Positions 63,301-64,000 of a DNA stretch of 64,000 nucleotides are shown one piece after another. The position numbers and the translations under genes were made by a program. Each line of letters begins with the position of its first letter. Position 1 is the stretch's first letter. The stretch covers positions 51,355,193 to 51,419,192 of the forward strand of contig CM042157.1 of assembly GCA_023376005.1 (NCBI GenBank), given 5' to 3'. This DNA comes from Doryteuthis pealeii. Its lineage: Eukaryota; Mollusca; Cephalopoda; Myopsida; Loliginidae. The notes beneath the pieces were generated by a model. It worked only from the letters and a program-made list of their open reading frames with translations, made no database searches and was not told the DNA's origin.

Positions 63301-64000
63301 GAATTCGCTCTTCACCGTCCCCCTACAATATTAACAAAATAACATGTCTCAAAAAGGTAAATTGTACAAAATACTAAAAAAACCCAAAACAACCCCCCAC
63401 CAAAAAAAAAAAAACCCAACAAAAAACCCAAAAAACATGTTTAGCAATGCAGAAGGTAATATGAAGGATTATCTCACTTACATTTGTTAATTACATTTGT
63501 TAATATCTATCTCACCGGAGAAAGATAAGAAGTGGTGTTGCTCCGAGAAAAGATACGACCAAATAATCTTGTCGTATCCGTTCGAAGACAAAAAGAGAAC
63601 GTTTGAAGGGACTGAATTTTAACGTGACCAACCGACAAAAGAAGTTTGGAAGAGAATTTGCCACCAAATAATTATGGGGTAAGACTAATTATTTAAATTG
63701 CTACTGTCCCTAATCCGCAACAGACACAGATTAAGGAAGAACTTTTGCAACCGGAATTACACAAGAAAAGTCTTCTGCATGCATTTTAATGTAAGCCAGA
63801 TTTTCAAATGAACATTTTGATGCAGTTTTGCTGGAATCTATGATAAGCAACTTTATTATTCTATAAGTGAACTTTGGACATCCGAGACCATTTCTCATTG
63901 TGTCTACAAAAACCTACGCTTTTGTAATATTTTTTCTGTAGATTTTCTTCACTCGCCAAAAATCTGGGAGTATTGTAGCGATTGTCTACTGTTGCTGAGA
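63301..64000. other. Unannotated right edge
   Basis: A-rich and AC-rich stretch at 63,370-63,435, then ordinary AT-rich DNA. No gene or repeat recognised. Confidence 0.4.

Overview
This is a stretch of animal nuclear DNA built almost entirely from transposable elements and simple repeats. I found no convincing host protein gene, no rRNA or true tRNA gene, and nothing bacterial. The AT-rich background, long (CA)n/(TA)n/(GA)n/(TAA)n arrays, tRNA-derived SINEs, APE-type and R4/Dong-type LINEs, a Penelope-like fragment and several Ty3/Gypsy lineages suggest a large, repeat-rich invertebrate genome. A mollusc, probably a cephalopod, is my best inference, but no single-copy gene confirms it.

Layout: 0.1-3.4 kb holds a SINE and a decayed APE-type LINE (minus strand). 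4.2-10 kb holds LTR-like repeats (family A) and a broken LTR retrotransposon on the minus strand. 12-16 kb holds microsatellites, a mariner-like relic, a SINE and a 293-bp near-perfect hairpin. 16.8-17.9 kb is a solo LTR (family F). 18.8-24.8 kb is a run of four same-strand R4/Dong-type LINE copies lying in or beside (TAA)n arrays; one is nearly full length. 24.8-29.4 kb is a nearly complete Mag-type Gypsy element (element B) with 127-bp LTRs, inserted in a Penelope-like fragment. 30.6-36.6 kb is a minus-strand Gypsy element (C), interrupted in its integrase by a 934-bp solo LTR of family F with a TAGG/CCTA target duplication. 39.85-48.4 kb is a minus-strand Gypsy element (D) with ATATC target duplications. 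It is itself interrupted by a 745-bp solo LTR (G, CCAG duplication) and by a complete, very young element E.

Element E (43,936-47,406) is the most notable object. It has identical 196-bp LTRs, an ATACT target duplication, a primer-binding site and a polypurine tract. Its single intact 721-codon reading frame keeps Gag, two zinc knuckles and the aspartic protease, but has lost the cores of reverse transcriptase, RNase H and integrase through in-frame deletions. It looks like a non-autonomous Gag-protease retrotransposon that must borrow polymerase and integrase from a relative.

48.4-64 kb is mostly AT-rich non-coding DNA with a SINE, foldback repeats, another family F solo LTR (51.6-52.5 kb), a LINE copy with the inversion typical of twin priming (56.2-57.5 kb), a SINE, large purine/pyrimidine tracts, an 814-bp foldback DNA transposon with an 8-bp target duplication (60.23-61.04 kb) and a third family A LTR-like copy. 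The coding parts of these elements supply each other with retrotransposition machinery, not a host pathway. The nesting gives a relative insertion order: D before E and G; C before F; the Penelope fragment before B.
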